A stretch of DNA of 64,000 nt from JAICYJ01 sp035695105 (GTDB taxonomy: Bacteria; Actinomycetota; Thermoleophilia; Gaiellales; JAICJC01): positions 24,796 through 88,795 of the forward strand of contig DASSEV010000086.1 in the NCBI GenBank assembly GCA_035695105.1, given 5' to 3'. Shown here one piece after another: positions 6,916 to 15,846 of the stretch. The notes beneath the pieces are model-generated. The model saw only the letters and a program-made list of their open reading frames with translations. It made no database searches and was not told the DNA's origin. Position 1 is the stretch's first letter. Every line of letters starts with the position of its first letter. The translations under genes and the position numbers were made by a program.

Positions 6916-7847
6916 GCCGGCAGCAGGTGCACCGGAAACACCGGGTGCTCGCGCCCGTCGCGCTTGCGCATCGGCGGCCGTGGCGCCACCAGGCAGTTGT
7001 AGACCGCCTCCTCGGCCGCCTCGTATGCGGCGGCGAAGAACGGGTTCAGCTGGTCGTTCTCGAGGGTCTGCTCGCGGTTGGTGGTGAAGGCGATTGCGAT
7101 CTCCCCCGACCCGTTGTGTGCATATGACCCGGCTCGCGCCAGACCGAGCAGCGGCCGCAGCGCCAGCCGCCGCAGCTGCTGGGCGGACATCGGCGCGTCG
7201 CAGGCGACCACGGCGATGCACGAGCCCTCGGGCGGCGGCGGCCCGTCCGGGGGATCGAACGTCAGCCCGCCGGCGGTCAGACGCTCGCGCTCGCCGAAGT
7301 TGCACATCAGCAGCACTCCCAGCGTGTGGCCGCCGATCCGCCGCGACGCCGTGCCGATGCCGCCGGCGAAGTCGAAGCACGTCATCCCCGTCCCCCCGCC
7401 GACCGACCCCTCGGCGACCTCAACCCCCAGCGCGTCCCGCGCGCGCAGCACGTCGTCCACCGTGACGGTGCGCGAGTCGCCGAGGTCGGAGTCGTCGCAC
7501 TCCCCGACCACGGGGATCAGCGTGTTCGACGGATCGCCTCCCTCGGCCAGCACGGCCGCGTGGTACACCATCCCGAGGGCGTGGGTCCCGCACAGGTAGA
7601 TCGCCGTCTGCACCACGCCCCACTCGTCGATCTCGAGCTTTTTCGTCAGCTCGCCGACGCCGTTCGTCGTCGCAACCCCGGCACGGGCCGGAAGCTGCGG
7701 GGGCTCGACCACGGTCACGCCGGTCATCTCGCCGCTCTCCGCCTGCGAGTGGCCGACGCGCACACCGGGGACGTCCGTGATGGCGTTTCGCTCGCCCGTC
7801 GGCAGCAGCCCCACCGGGCCGGCCAGATCTCTCCATCGCTCGGTCAT
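6912..7847 (-). CDS. S58 (DmpA/BapA) family aminopeptidase
   Basis: A 311-residue self-processing Ntn hydrolase. NAITDVPGVRVGHSQ at the N-terminus and SYAHNGSGEIAIAF around Gly246-Ser247 are the family hallmarks. Autocleavage before Ser247 would create the catalytic N-terminal serine of a small C-terminal chain of 65 residues. The family includes DmpA (L-aminopeptidase/D-amidase) and the beta-peptidyl aminopeptidases, which cleave N-terminal beta-amino acids that ordinary peptidases cannot. There is no signal peptide, so it should act in the cytoplasm on imported peptides. Sitting between an amidase and kamDE, it could release beta-lysine; that role is inference. Confidence 0.9.
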   Translation of the reverse strand: MTERWRDLAGPVGLLPTGERNAITDVPGVRVGHSQAESGEMTGVTVVEPPQLPARAGVATTNGVGELTKKLEIDEWGVVQTAIYLCGTHALGMVYHAAVLAEGGDPSNTLIPVVGECDDSDLGDSRTVTVDDVLRARDALGVEVAEGSVGGGTGMTCFDFAGGIGTASRRIGGHTLGVLLMCNFGERERLTAGGLTFDPPDGPPPPEGSCIAVVACDAPMSAQQLRRLALRPLLGLARAGSYAHNGSGEIAIAFTTNREQTLENDQLNPFFAAAYEAAEEAVYNCLVAPRPPMRKRDGREHPVFPVHLLPA

Positions 7848-7861
7848 GGTCGCGCGTTGTA

Positions 7862-9187
7862 TCAAAGCGGAAAGGCCCACGGATGCGCTCGCTCGAAGGC
7901 GGCGGCAGCACGCAGCACCAGTGCGTCGTCGCCCCTGCGGCCGATGATCTGCAGGCCGACCGGCAGCCCGTCCACGCTCCCGCAGGGCACCGTCGCCGCC
8001 GGCTGCCCCGACACGTTGAACGGGTAGGTGAACGCCGTCCACGACAGGTAGTCGGTCGGCCGTCCCGCGACCGATCCGGGCTGGTCGAGCCCGGCAGGGA
8101 AGGCGGTCAGCGGGAGCGTCGGCGTGAGCACCAGGTCCCACTCGCGCATGAACGCCTCCCACGCCGCGGCGTAGACCGCCTTGGCCGCCTGCGCATCGAC
8201 CAGCTCGGTCGCCGTCATGCCGAGCCCCCGCTCGATCACCGGCACACGCCCGCCGTCCAGCCGCTCCCGCGCAGCATCCAGCCGGCTGCCCGAGAACGGC
8301 GCCGCCTGGTTCGCGCACCATATGGTGTCCACGACCGGCCACGGGTCGCCCAGCGGCGGGAACGCCTCGTCCACCGTCGCGCCGAGCGCCGCGAACGATC
8401 GCGCGGCCGCCTCGCAGACGGCGACCACCTCCGGCTCGGCCGCCGCGAAGCCGAGGTCTCCGCCCCAGGCCACGCGCAGGCCGCTCACGCCGCCGCCCAA
8501 CGCGGCCAGCGTCCCTGTGCCCGCCGTGACGTCGAGCAGCAGGGCCGCCTCGGCCACCGACCGGGCGATCGGCCCCTGGACGGACAGCCCGGAGTTGACC
8601 GGATCGGTCGGCACCAGCCCCCAGGTCGGCTTCAGCCCGAACACCCCGCACATCGAGGACGGGATGCGGATCGACCCCGCGCCGTCGCCGCCGTGGTGGA
8701 GGGCGTCTGGCAGCGTCGCGGCGGCCACCGCCGCACCGCCGCTCGATCCGCCCGAGCTGAGGCCGGCCCGCCACGGGTTCTCGGTCGAGCCATGCACACG
8801 GCTGGTGGTCTCGCCCTTCCACCCCATCTCCGGCGTTGCCGTCTTGCCAACGATCACTCCACCCGCCGCGCGCACCGCCGCGACGAACGGCGAGTCGGCC
8901 GCGGCAGGCCGGGGATCGTGCAGCAGCGAGCCGAGACCGGTGGGCACCCCGGCGACGTCGAGCAGGTCCTTGATCGTGACCGGCACACCCGCGATCGGTC
9001 CCGCCGTGCCATCGGCGTAGGCACGCTCGGCGGCGGCCGCCTGCTCCAGCGCCATGTCCGCGGTCACCGTGACGAAGGCATTCAGCCGGCCCGGGAGCGC
9101 CGCGATCCGCTCCAGCATCTGCTCGGCCACCTCGACCGGCGAACGCTCCCGGCGCCGGTAGGCGTCGATCAGATCGAGCACGCTCAC
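7862..9187 (-). CDS. Amidase-signature family amidohydrolase
   Basis: A 441-residue cytoplasmic enzyme with the full Ser-cisSer-Lys triad: Lys73 in GVPVTIKDLLDV, the cis-Ser in LSSGGSSGG (about 148), and the nucleophile Ser172 in GDGAGSIRIPS. The family hydrolyses carboxamides broadly and the substrate cannot be read from sequence. Start GTG 9187 was chosen because VSVLDLIDAYRR aligns with typical amidase N-termini; the longer frame is a shadow. It lies 14 bases before the S58 aminopeptidase and just after the peptide importer, in the same operon. Confidence 0.9.
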   Translation of the reverse strand: MSVLDLIDAYRRRERSPVEVAEQMLERIAALPGRLNAFVTVTADMALEQAAAAERAYADGTAGPIAGVPVTIKDLLDVAGVPTGLGSLLHDPRPAAADSPFVAAVRAAGGVIVGKTATPEMGWKGETTSRVHGSTENPWRAGLSSGGSSGGAAVAAATLPDALHHGGDGAGSIRIPSSMCGVFGLKPTWGLVPTDPVNSGLSVQGPIARSVAEAALLLDVTAGTGTLAALGGGVSGLRVAWGGDLGFAAAEPEVVAVCEAAARSFAALGATVDEAFPPLGDPWPVVDTIWCANQAAPFSGSRLDAARERLDGGRVPVIERGLGMTATELVDAQAAKAVYAAAWEAFMREWDLVLTPTLPLTAFPAGLDQPGSVAGRPTDYLSWTAFTYPFNVSGQPAATVPCGSVDGLPVGLQIIGRRGDDALVLRAAAAFERAHPWAFPL

Positions 9188-9212
9188 GGCCGCGCCGTGG
9201 CCCCGGGTGCGG

Positions 9213-10289
9213 TCACGCAGCCGGCGCGGGGGTGCCGCGGCCGTCCGGCCCCACCTCTGTGGCGTCCGGCCCGGGCGCGGTGACGATGCACGCGGCACGG
9301 TGGTCGGGCACCTCTGCGCCGGGCGGCGGCTGCAGGCTGGGATCCGTGCTCGTGCACCGGCTCTCCGCGATCGGGCAGCGCGGATGGAACCGGCAGCCGG
9401 TCGGAACGTGCACCGGGTTCGGCGTCTCGCCGGTGAGGATCTGCGGCACCGTCTGCTCGCGCGGGTCGCGCTTGGGCACCACCGAGATCAGCGCCCGTGT
9501 GTAGGGATGCTGCGGGTTTCGGACGACGTCGCGCGCGGGACCCTCCTCCACGATTCGGCCCAGATACATGACCGCGATGCGGTCGGCGAAGTGGGCCGCC
9601 GTGGACAGGTCGTGCGTGATCATGAGGATGCCCATCCCGTCCTTGCGGAGGCCGTCGAGCAGCGACAGGATCCCGGCGCGGACGGAGACGTCCAGCATCG
9701 AGACCGGCTCGTCGGCGACCAGCAGCTGCGGCTTGAGGACGAGGCTGGCGGCGATGGCCACCCGCTGGCGCTGGCCGCCCGACAGCTCGTGCGGGTACCG
9801 GTCGATGTACAGGTCGGGGGGCGTGAGGCCCGCCCGCACCAGCGCCTCGCGCACCTGCGCGTCCCGCTCCGCCCGGGAGCCGGCGAGGCTGTGCACGAGC
9901 AGCGGCTCCTCGACGGCATCGCGCACCGTGAACCGGGGATCGAGCGACTCGTAGGGATCCTGGTAGATCATCTGGATCTCCCGGCGCAGCGGCCGCAGCT
10001 CACGCTGCGACAGCTTGCCGATCTCCCGCCCGTGGAACCGGATCGAGCCGTCCTCGTGGTCGACCATTCGCACCACCGTCTGCGCCGTCGACGTCTTGCC
10101 GCAGCCGGACTCCCCGACCAGCGCAAGCATCTCGCCGGGTGCGACCGAGAACGTGACGCCCTCGACCGCGTGCACCGTGAGCTTCGGCCGGCGGGCCATC
10201 ATGCCGACGATGCCGCGCGGCACGGGGTAGCGCGTCACCACCCGCTCGACCTCGAGCAGCGGTGCCGGGGCTCCGGCCGGAGCGCTCAC
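9213..10289 (-). CDS. Peptide ABC transporter ATPase, OppF/DppF type
   Basis: A 358-residue ATPase energising the peptide importer. It has Walker A GESGCGKTS, the signature LSGGQRQRVAIAASL, Walker B LLVADEPVSML, and the C-terminal oligopeptide-transporter extension with the Cys cluster (CRFHPRCP...C...C) that in relatives can bind an iron-sulfur cluster. Start GTG 10289 overlaps the stop of the OppD-type gene (GTGA). It is the last of the four transporter subunits. Confidence 0.93.
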   Translation of the reverse strand: MSAPAGAPAPLLEVERVVTRYPVPRGIVGMMARRPKLTVHAVEGVTFSVAPGEMLALVGESGCGKTSTAQTVVRMVDHEDGSIRFHGREIGKLSQRELRPLRREIQMIYQDPYESLDPRFTVRDAVEEPLLVHSLAGSRAERDAQVREALVRAGLTPPDLYIDRYPHELSGGQRQRVAIAASLVLKPQLLVADEPVSMLDVSVRAGILSLLDGLRKDGMGILMITHDLSTAAHFADRIAVMYLGRIVEEGPARDVVRNPQHPYTRALISVVPKRDPREQTVPQILTGETPNPVHVPTGCRFHPRCPIAESRCTSTDPSLQPPPGAEVPDHRAACIVTAPGPDATEVGPDGRGTPAPAA

Positions 10290-11266
10290 GCCGTCTCCTC
10301 CACCACGACCCGGTCGTTCAGGTGGCAGATCGCCTCGTGCCCCGGATCGATCTCCAGCCGCCGCGGATGCGTCACCGTGCACGGGGCGAACGTCGAGTCG
10401 CACCGCGGCGCGAACGGGCAGCCGACCAGCTCGCGGTCGAGCCGCGGCGGCGCGCCCGGGATCGACTTGACGTCCTCGTCGCCGAGCAGGTCGGGTGTGG
10501 CCGAGAACAGCATCCGCGTGTAGGGATGCCTCGGGTCGTGATAGATCGTCGACATCTCGCCCATCTCGGCGATCTCGCCGGCGTACATCACGGCGGCGCG
10601 GTCGCAGACCTGGGCCACGACCGGCAGGTCGTGCGTGACGAGGATCATCGACAGGCCGAGGTCGCGCGTCAGCCGCACCAGCAGCTCGAGGATCTGCGCC
10701 TGCACCATCACGTCGAGTGCCGTGGTCGGCTCGTCGGCGAGCAGCACCTTCGGCTCGCAGGCGAGCGCAAGGGCGATCGCCGCGCGCTGGCGCATGCCGC
10801 CCGAGAACTCGTGCGGATAGCGGTCGGCACGGCTGCCGGAGATGCCGACCAGCTCGAGCAGCTCGCGCACCTGCGCCCTGGCCGCCTTCCCCGTCGCGGT
10901 GCCGTGCAGCTCCATCGGCTCAGCGATCTGGCTGCCCACCGTCTTCACCGGGTTAAAGGCGTTCATCGCGCCCTGGAACACCATCGAGATGTCGCGCCAG
11001 CGGTGGGGGCTGACCGTCTCCTCGCCCTTCTCGAGGATGTTCTCGCCGTCGAGGAAGACCTTGCCGGCCACCGAGGCGCTCCCAGGGAGCAGACCCATGA
11101 CCGCCAGGATGGTCGTCGTCTTCCCGCAGCCCGACTCACCGACGAGGCCCATCCGCTCGCCCGGGTGCAGCTCGAACGTCACCCCCTGGACGGCGTGCAG
11201 CTCGCGGCCGCCGCTGAGGTCGAACCAGACGTGCAGGTCCTCGACCCGCAGCACCGGCTGGCTCAC
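10286..11266 (-). CDS. Peptide ABC transporter ATPase, OppD/DppD type
   Basis: A 326-residue ATPase with Walker A GESGCGKTTT, a Q-loop with the VFQGAMNAFNPV block typical of OppD, the signature FSGGMRQRAAIALAL, and Walker B VLLADEPTTALD. The same C-terminal Cys-containing extension is present (CPFAPRCDSTFAPC). GTG 11266 overlaps the stop of the permease gene by 4 bases. It is expected to form a heterodimer with the OppF-type subunit. Confidence 0.93.
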   Translation of the reverse strand: MSQPVLRVEDLHVWFDLSGGRELHAVQGVTFELHPGERMGLVGESGCGKTTTILAVMGLLPGSASVAGKVFLDGENILEKGEETVSPHRWRDISMVFQGAMNAFNPVKTVGSQIAEPMELHGTATGKAARAQVRELLELVGISGSRADRYPHEFSGGMRQRAAIALALACEPKVLLADEPTTALDVMVQAQILELLVRLTRDLGLSMILVTHDLPVVAQVCDRAAVMYAGEIAEMGEMSTIYHDPRHPYTRMLFSATPDLLGDEDVKSIPGAPPRLDRELVGCPFAPRCDSTFAPCTVTHPRRLEIDPGHEAICHLNDRVVVEETA

Positions 11267-12240
11267 TCGGACTCCAGATTCCCGTGCAGCGGCCGCATGC
11301 GGAACCGGCGGACGGCCAGGTGGCCGACCTTCAGCCGCGGGTTGAGCCCGTCCTCCATCGACTGGCCGACCATGGTGCACGCGAGGATCACAATGGTCAC
11401 GGCGAGGCCGGGCGGGACGACCGCCCACCAGGCGTTGTTCAGCACCGCGTTGCCGAGGAAGCTGTTCTCGATCAGCTTGCCCCACGAGATCGTGCTCGGG
11501 TCGCCGAGGCCGAGGAAGGCGATGTAGGTCTCGAGGAACACGGCCAGCGCGATCATCAGCACCGTGTTGGCGATCAGCAGGGGCGCCACCTGCGGGAGCA
11601 CGTGTTTGAACACCAGCCGGTTGTTCCCCGCGCCGATCGAGCGCGCCCGTTTCACGTACACCCGCTCGCGGACGCTCTTCACCTGCGCGCGTATCAGCCT
11701 GGCGGTGCTCGTCCAGTAGATGATCCCGATGATCAGGATGATGTTCAGCAGGTTGCGCCCGAAGATGGCCGCGACCACGATCACCAGCGGGATGTCGGGG
11801 ATGACCAGGAAGATGTCGGTGATCCGCATCAGCAGCACGTCGGTGCCGCCCCCGAAGAAGCCCGACACGACCCCGACGGCGCCCCCGATCACCATGGCGA
11901 CGATGGCAGCGGCGAAGCCGACCTCCAGCGAGACACGGCTGCCGTAGATCATCAGCGAGAGCATGTCGACGCCGCCGTCGTCGGTGCCCAGCCAGTGCGC
12001 GCTGCTCGGCGGCGCGTAGATCGGGCCGGTCTTCTCGGTGGGGCTGTAGGGCGCCAGCAGCGGCGCGAAGATCGCGATCAGCACGAACACCAGGACGATG
12101 ATCAGGCCGATCAGCGCCTGCCGCTGGCCGAGGATCGTCGTGCGGACGAAGCCCCGGCGGTCGGGGGTGGTCTCGATGCCGGCTTCGGCCGACCTGTCGT
12201 CGTCGCGGGCGAGGTCGGTGGACGTGGTGGCGTGGCTCAC
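11263..12240 (-). CDS. Peptide ABC transporter permease, DppC/OppC type
   Basis: A 325-residue inner-membrane permease. A short cytoplasmic N-terminus precedes the first membrane helix (ALIGLIIVLVFVLIAIFAPL) and the family motif HWLGTDDGGVDMLS. The coupling (EAA) loop is RARSIGAGNNRLVFKHVLP. About six membrane segments are visible. It starts with GTG 12240 in a GTGA overlap with the DppB-type gene. Confidence 0.93.
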   Translation of the reverse strand: MSHATTSTDLARDDDRSAEAGIETTPDRRGFVRTTILGQRQALIGLIIVLVFVLIAIFAPLLAPYSPTEKTGPIYAPPSSAHWLGTDDGGVDMLSLMIYGSRVSLEVGFAAAIVAMVIGGAVGVVSGFFGGGTDVLLMRITDIFLVIPDIPLVIVVAAIFGRNLLNIILIIGIIYWTSTARLIRAQVKSVRERVYVKRARSIGAGNNRLVFKHVLPQVAPLLIANTVLMIALAVFLETYIAFLGLGDPSTISWGKLIENSFLGNAVLNNAWWAVVPPGLAVTIVILACTMVGQSMEDGLNPRLKVGHLAVRRFRMRPLHGNLESE

Positions 12241-13211
12241 GTGGTCACCCGCGGGTCGAGCTTGAAGTAGAGCAGGTCGGCGACGAAGTTGAAGAAGATC
12301 ACCGACAGCGTCAGGACGAGGAAGGCCCCCTGCAGGAACGCGTAGTCGCGCTTGTCGATGGCATCGACGATGGCAAGGCCGATGCCGGGATAGTCGAAGA
12401 CGTACTCGATGGTGATCGCGCCGCCGATGATGAAGCCGAGCGAGAGCGCAATCAGCGTGACCACCGGCAGCATCGCGTTGCGGAAGCCGTGCTTCCAGAC
12501 GATCTCCCAGTTGCTCATGCCCTTGGCACGGGCAGTCAGCACGTAGTCCTCGCCGAGCGTCTCCAGCATCGCGGAGCGGACGATCAGCGTGTAGTCGCCA
12601 TAGAGCACGAGGCCGAGCGTCAGCGCCGGCAGGATCATGTGCTTCGTCCGGTCGACGAGGAAGTCATAGGTGCCGGGGTTGCCGAGGATGCCGTAGTCGG
12701 GGCTCTGGATGCCCCCGTGCGGCAGCCCCACCCGGTCGGCCACGAAGTAGACGATCATCAGCCCCAGCCACTGCGTGGGCACGGAGTAGAAGGCGAGCGC
12801 CGTCCATACCGAGCCCTTGTCCAGCCATGTGCCCCTCCGCCAGGCGGAGATCACCCCCGTGAACACGCCGAAGATGATGGAGAACACGGTGCCGAGCGTG
12901 ATCATGGCCAGCGTGTTCTTGATCGGGTCCCACAGCTCCCCGCGAACCGGCTTGTGGGTGATCGCGGTGTAGCCCATGTCCCCGTGGGCCAGGTTCTTCA
13001 GGTAGATGACGTACTGCTGCCACTTGGACTTGTCGAGGCCCATGTCATGGGCCACGGCCTTCTTGAACTGGATGGTGCACGCTCGGCACTTGAGGCCCGA
13101 GACGGCGTTGCCCGGCAGGGCGCGGAAGAGCAGGAAGTTCAGCGTCACAGCGACGAACACCGTCAGCACCGCGAACAGCGTGCGCTTGATGATGTAGTCG
13201 CTTCGTTGCAT
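12237..13211 (-). CDS. Peptide ABC transporter permease, DppB/OppB type
   Basis: A 324-residue permease with the DppB N-terminus (YIIKRTLFAVLTVFVAVTLNF), the extracytoplasmic loop, and the EAA loop RAKGMSNWEIVWKHGFRNA before EYVFDYPGIG. It pairs with the DppC-type subunit to form the channel. It lies 38 bases downstream of the binding-protein gene. CRACTIQFKKAVAHDMGLDK in the first periplasmic loop, with two Cys, is unusual but does not disturb the family motifs. Confidence 0.93.
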   Translation of the reverse strand: MQRSDYIIKRTLFAVLTVFVAVTLNFLLFRALPGNAVSGLKCRACTIQFKKAVAHDMGLDKSKWQQYVIYLKNLAHGDMGYTAITHKPVRGELWDPIKNTLAMITLGTVFSIIFGVFTGVISAWRRGTWLDKGSVWTALAFYSVPTQWLGLMIVYFVADRVGLPHGGIQSPDYGILGNPGTYDFLVDRTKHMILPALTLGLVLYGDYTLIVRSAMLETLGEDYVLTARAKGMSNWEIVWKHGFRNAMLPVVTLIALSLGFIIGGAITIEYVFDYPGIGLAIVDAIDKRDYAFLQGAFLVLTLSVIFFNFVADLLYFKLDPRVTT

Positions 13212-13249
13212 CCGTCGTGTCTTCCGCGCCCTGCCGGGTCAGTGCAGGC

Positions 13250-14986
13250 CTAGCCGGCCTGGCCGACGTCCGTCCAGAACGAGTAGTTGTACCCCTGCAT
13301 CTGCGGGTCATAGCCGACCCACGCGTTGGTGTGCGCGGCGATGCCCTCCTCGTTCAGCAGCTGCGTGTACAGCCAGTTGTTGTAGATGATCTCGTCCATC
13401 TGGTGCACGATGTCGCGGCGCTTGGCCACGTCGACCGTGGTGCCCTGCTGCTGGTACAGCTTGTCGTAGTTGGCGTTGATCCAGCCGGTGTCGCTCCACG
13501 AGCACCACTGCCCTCTCGTCACCACCGACAGCTGGAAGTCCGGATCCGGGATCACCACCCAGTCCCAGAGGGCGATGTCGAACTTGTCGTAGCCGACGGG
13601 CGGGTTCTTCGTGCCGTCGCACGTGTCACCGGTCTCGATCGCGTACGCGGCCGAGGAATCGCCGCCGCTCTGCTCCGTGACCTGGACACCGGCGTTCTTG
13701 AGGCCCTCCTGCACGATGGAGAACTCACGGTCGCCATTGAAGTCGAGGCTGGTCGGCACCATGATCTGGTACGACATCTTGTGGGCCGGCTGCGCGTACT
13801 TGCCGGTGGTCGCCGGCGCCACGCGGATGCCGTCCGACCCCTTCTTGTAGCCGAGCGAGTCCAGCTCCTTGTTGGCCGCGGCGCAGTCGAACGAGACGGG
13901 CTTGGTGTTCGGGCTGCGCCAGTCGCCGGCCAGCGCGCCGAGCAGGCTGCCCTCGGGGAACGCGTAGCCGCTGAAGACGACCTGCTTGATCTGGTTGACG
14001 TCGACGCACATCGAGAGCGCCTTCTTCACCCGTGGATCGAGCAGCTCGCGGTTCTGCGGTTTGTACGGGTTCGAGTTCCAGGTGATGTTGACGATCTCGC
14101 CGCTCGGATACGTATCCACGTGAACGTTCGAGATCTTCTTGACGGCGTTGACCGCGGTGAACGGCACCTGGTCGACCGCCGAGATCTGACCCGACTGGAG
14201 GTCGGCGATCATCGAGTCGGCGTTCGTGTAGTACACGAGAGCGACCGCGTCGACGTGCGGCTTCGGGCCCCACCAGCCGGGATTGGGCTTGAACACGGTG
14301 GTGCCCTTCTTGGAGTACGCGGTGACCTGGAACGGGCCGCCGGACACCACCGGCAGGTGCTGCTCCGGAATGAAGGTCTTCAGGTTCTTGCCGTTGTTCG
14401 TGTCGTACTTGGCCCAGATGTGCTGGGGCAGGATGAACAGGCCCGAGAGCGCCGGCAGGGCGTTGCCGACCGGGGCGTCGTAGTGGAAGATGACCGTGTT
14501 CGGGTCGGGCGCATCGACCTTGGTGACGTGCGCCACCGAGGATGCCAGCACGGCCGTCGCACCGTTCTGGTACTTGACGATCGTGTTCGCCGTCCAGGCG
14601 ACGTCAGCCGAGGTCAGCGGCTGGCCGTCCGACCACTTGCCGCCCGACTGAAGGTGGAACGTCCAGGTCTTGCCGTCGGCGGACGTGTCCCACGACTTGG
14701 CGTAGCTGGGGACGATGTCCTTCAGGCCGGGCCCGTACTGCACCAGCTCGGGGTAGATCTCCTCGAAGGCCGTGACCGACTGGGCCTCGATGTAGTTGAA
14801 CGGATTGAGGGTGTCGATGTAGTTCGTCGTGCCCTCGCTGAAGATGCCGCCCTGCTTGATCGAGCCGCTACCACCACCGCCGCTGCCGCCGCTGCCGTTG
14901 TTAGTGCTGCTGCTGCCGCCACATCCCGCGGCGCCCATCACCGCAAGCATCAGCAGCACCAGGGCACAAGCCCTGCGTCCGCTCAT
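13250..14986 (-). CDS. Peptide-binding lipoprotein of the ABC importer (SBP family 5)
   Basis: A 578-residue secreted binding protein. The signal peptide ends in the lipobox GAAGC (Cys22), followed by a Ser/Gly-rich tether. Family-5 features follow: a DTLNPFNYIEAQSV-type opening, WTFHLQSGGKWSDGQPLTSADV, and the GIAAHTNAWVGY region near the end. It would capture the peptide or amide substrate and deliver it to the DppBC-type channel. The gene overlaps the creatininase-like gene by ATGA and precedes dppB by 38 bases, so it is in the same transcript. Confidence 0.93.
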   Translation of the reverse strand: MSGRRACALVLLMLAVMGAAGCGGSSSTNNGSGGSGGGGSGSIKQGGIFSEGTTNYIDTLNPFNYIEAQSVTAFEEIYPELVQYGPGLKDIVPSYAKSWDTSADGKTWTFHLQSGGKWSDGQPLTSADVAWTANTIVKYQNGATAVLASSVAHVTKVDAPDPNTVIFHYDAPVGNALPALSGLFILPQHIWAKYDTNNGKNLKTFIPEQHLPVVSGGPFQVTAYSKKGTTVFKPNPGWWGPKPHVDAVALVYYTNADSMIADLQSGQISAVDQVPFTAVNAVKKISNVHVDTYPSGEIVNITWNSNPYKPQNRELLDPRVKKALSMCVDVNQIKQVVFSGYAFPEGSLLGALAGDWRSPNTKPVSFDCAAANKELDSLGYKKGSDGIRVAPATTGKYAQPAHKMSYQIMVPTSLDFNGDREFSIVQEGLKNAGVQVTEQSGGDSSAAYAIETGDTCDGTKNPPVGYDKFDIALWDWVVIPDPDFQLSVVTRGQWCSWSDTGWINANYDKLYQQQGTTVDVAKRRDIVHQMDEIIYNNWLYTQLLNEEGIAAHTNAWVGYDPQMQGYNYSFWTDVGQAG

Positions 14987-15846
14987 CTGCTTCCCTCCCT
15001 CGTCTCCAGCGCGTCCAGCGCGCCGTCGTGGTGGTCTCGGCCCGGACGGGGCTCCCGCCGTGCCAGCTCATCGATGTGCCCGACGATCTCCTTGACCGCC
15101 TGCTCCAGCCAGAGGCGCCCCTTCTCGGCGGTCGCAACGGTGGCGTCGCCGATCACCCCCGATTCGGTCCAGCCGCTCCACTGCCCCTTGATGGAGAGCG
15201 GCCCGTCGTTCCAGTCCATCCACACGTTCTCCGAGTCCCACTCGGGGATCTCGCGCACCGCCTTGTCCATCTGCACCAGCTCCGGGTGGATGGCCAGGTA
15301 CAGCGACGTCTCCAGCTCGCAGGCGTGCGCCATGCCGCCCGGCTGGTCGGAGTCACGTGTTCGGGCGAGCAGCTCGGCCGACTCCGGCGTCGAGAGATAC
15401 CAGAAGGTCGCTGCGGTGACGTCGCGGCGCTCGAGCATCAGCAGGCGGGCGGCCATATCCACGAGCGGCACGTTCGACCCGTGGCCGTTCACGAACAGGA
15501 TGCGCCGGAATCCGTGGTGGATCAGGCTCTTGCCGATGTCGAGCAGGTAGTCGACGAACCGCTTCCAGTCGATGGTGATCGAGCCCGGGAAGTCCATGTG
15601 GTGCGGCGTGTAGCCGTGGGTCACCGTCGGCAGCAGCAGCGCGCTGTCGGGCCGGGCCAGCACGGCCCGCTCGGCGAGCGTCTCCGCAATCACGGCGTCC
15701 GTGTCGATCGGCAGGTGGTAGCCGTGATCCTCCAGCGTGGCCACGGGGACCACACATACCGGATCCTCCGCGGCGCGCTCCGCCACCTGCGGCCAGGTCA
15801 GCTGGGCGTAGCGGTGGGAGCGCGTCGGGGGGTCACTCGAAGGCAT
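14983..15846 (-). CDS. Creatininase-family amidohydrolase
   Basis: A 287-residue metal-dependent hydrolase. ATLEDHGYHLPIDTD (Glu39, His41, Asp48/50) and LFVNGHGSNVPLVD are the metal-binding motifs of the creatininase/MftE fold. The family opens cyclic amides or cleaves small peptides in tailoring pathways; the substrate here is unknown. It lies between the C45-like gene and the binding protein, with ATGA overlap to the latter. It may act on a cyclic or amide-bonded form of the imported compound, which is inference from position. Confidence 0.85.
   Translation of the reverse strand: MPSSDPPTRSHRYAQLTWPQVAERAAEDPVCVVPVATLEDHGYHLPIDTDAVIAETLAERAVLARPDSALLLPTVTHGYTPHHMDFPGSITIDWKRFVDYLLDIGKSLIHHGFRRILFVNGHGSNVPLVDMAARLLMLERRDVTAATFWYLSTPESAELLARTRDSDQPGGMAHACELETSLYLAIHPELVQMDKAVREIPEWDSENVWMDWNDGPLSIKGQWSGWTESGVIGDATVATAEKGRLWLEQAVKEIVGHIDELARREPRPGRDHHDGALDALETREGSR

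Noticed and set aside
13217..15550. 777-residue open frame on the plus strand
   Set aside because: It lies opposite the binding-protein and creatininase-like genes; its composition (Arg, Val, Asp, Gly-rich, no motif) is that of a high-GC antisense shadow.
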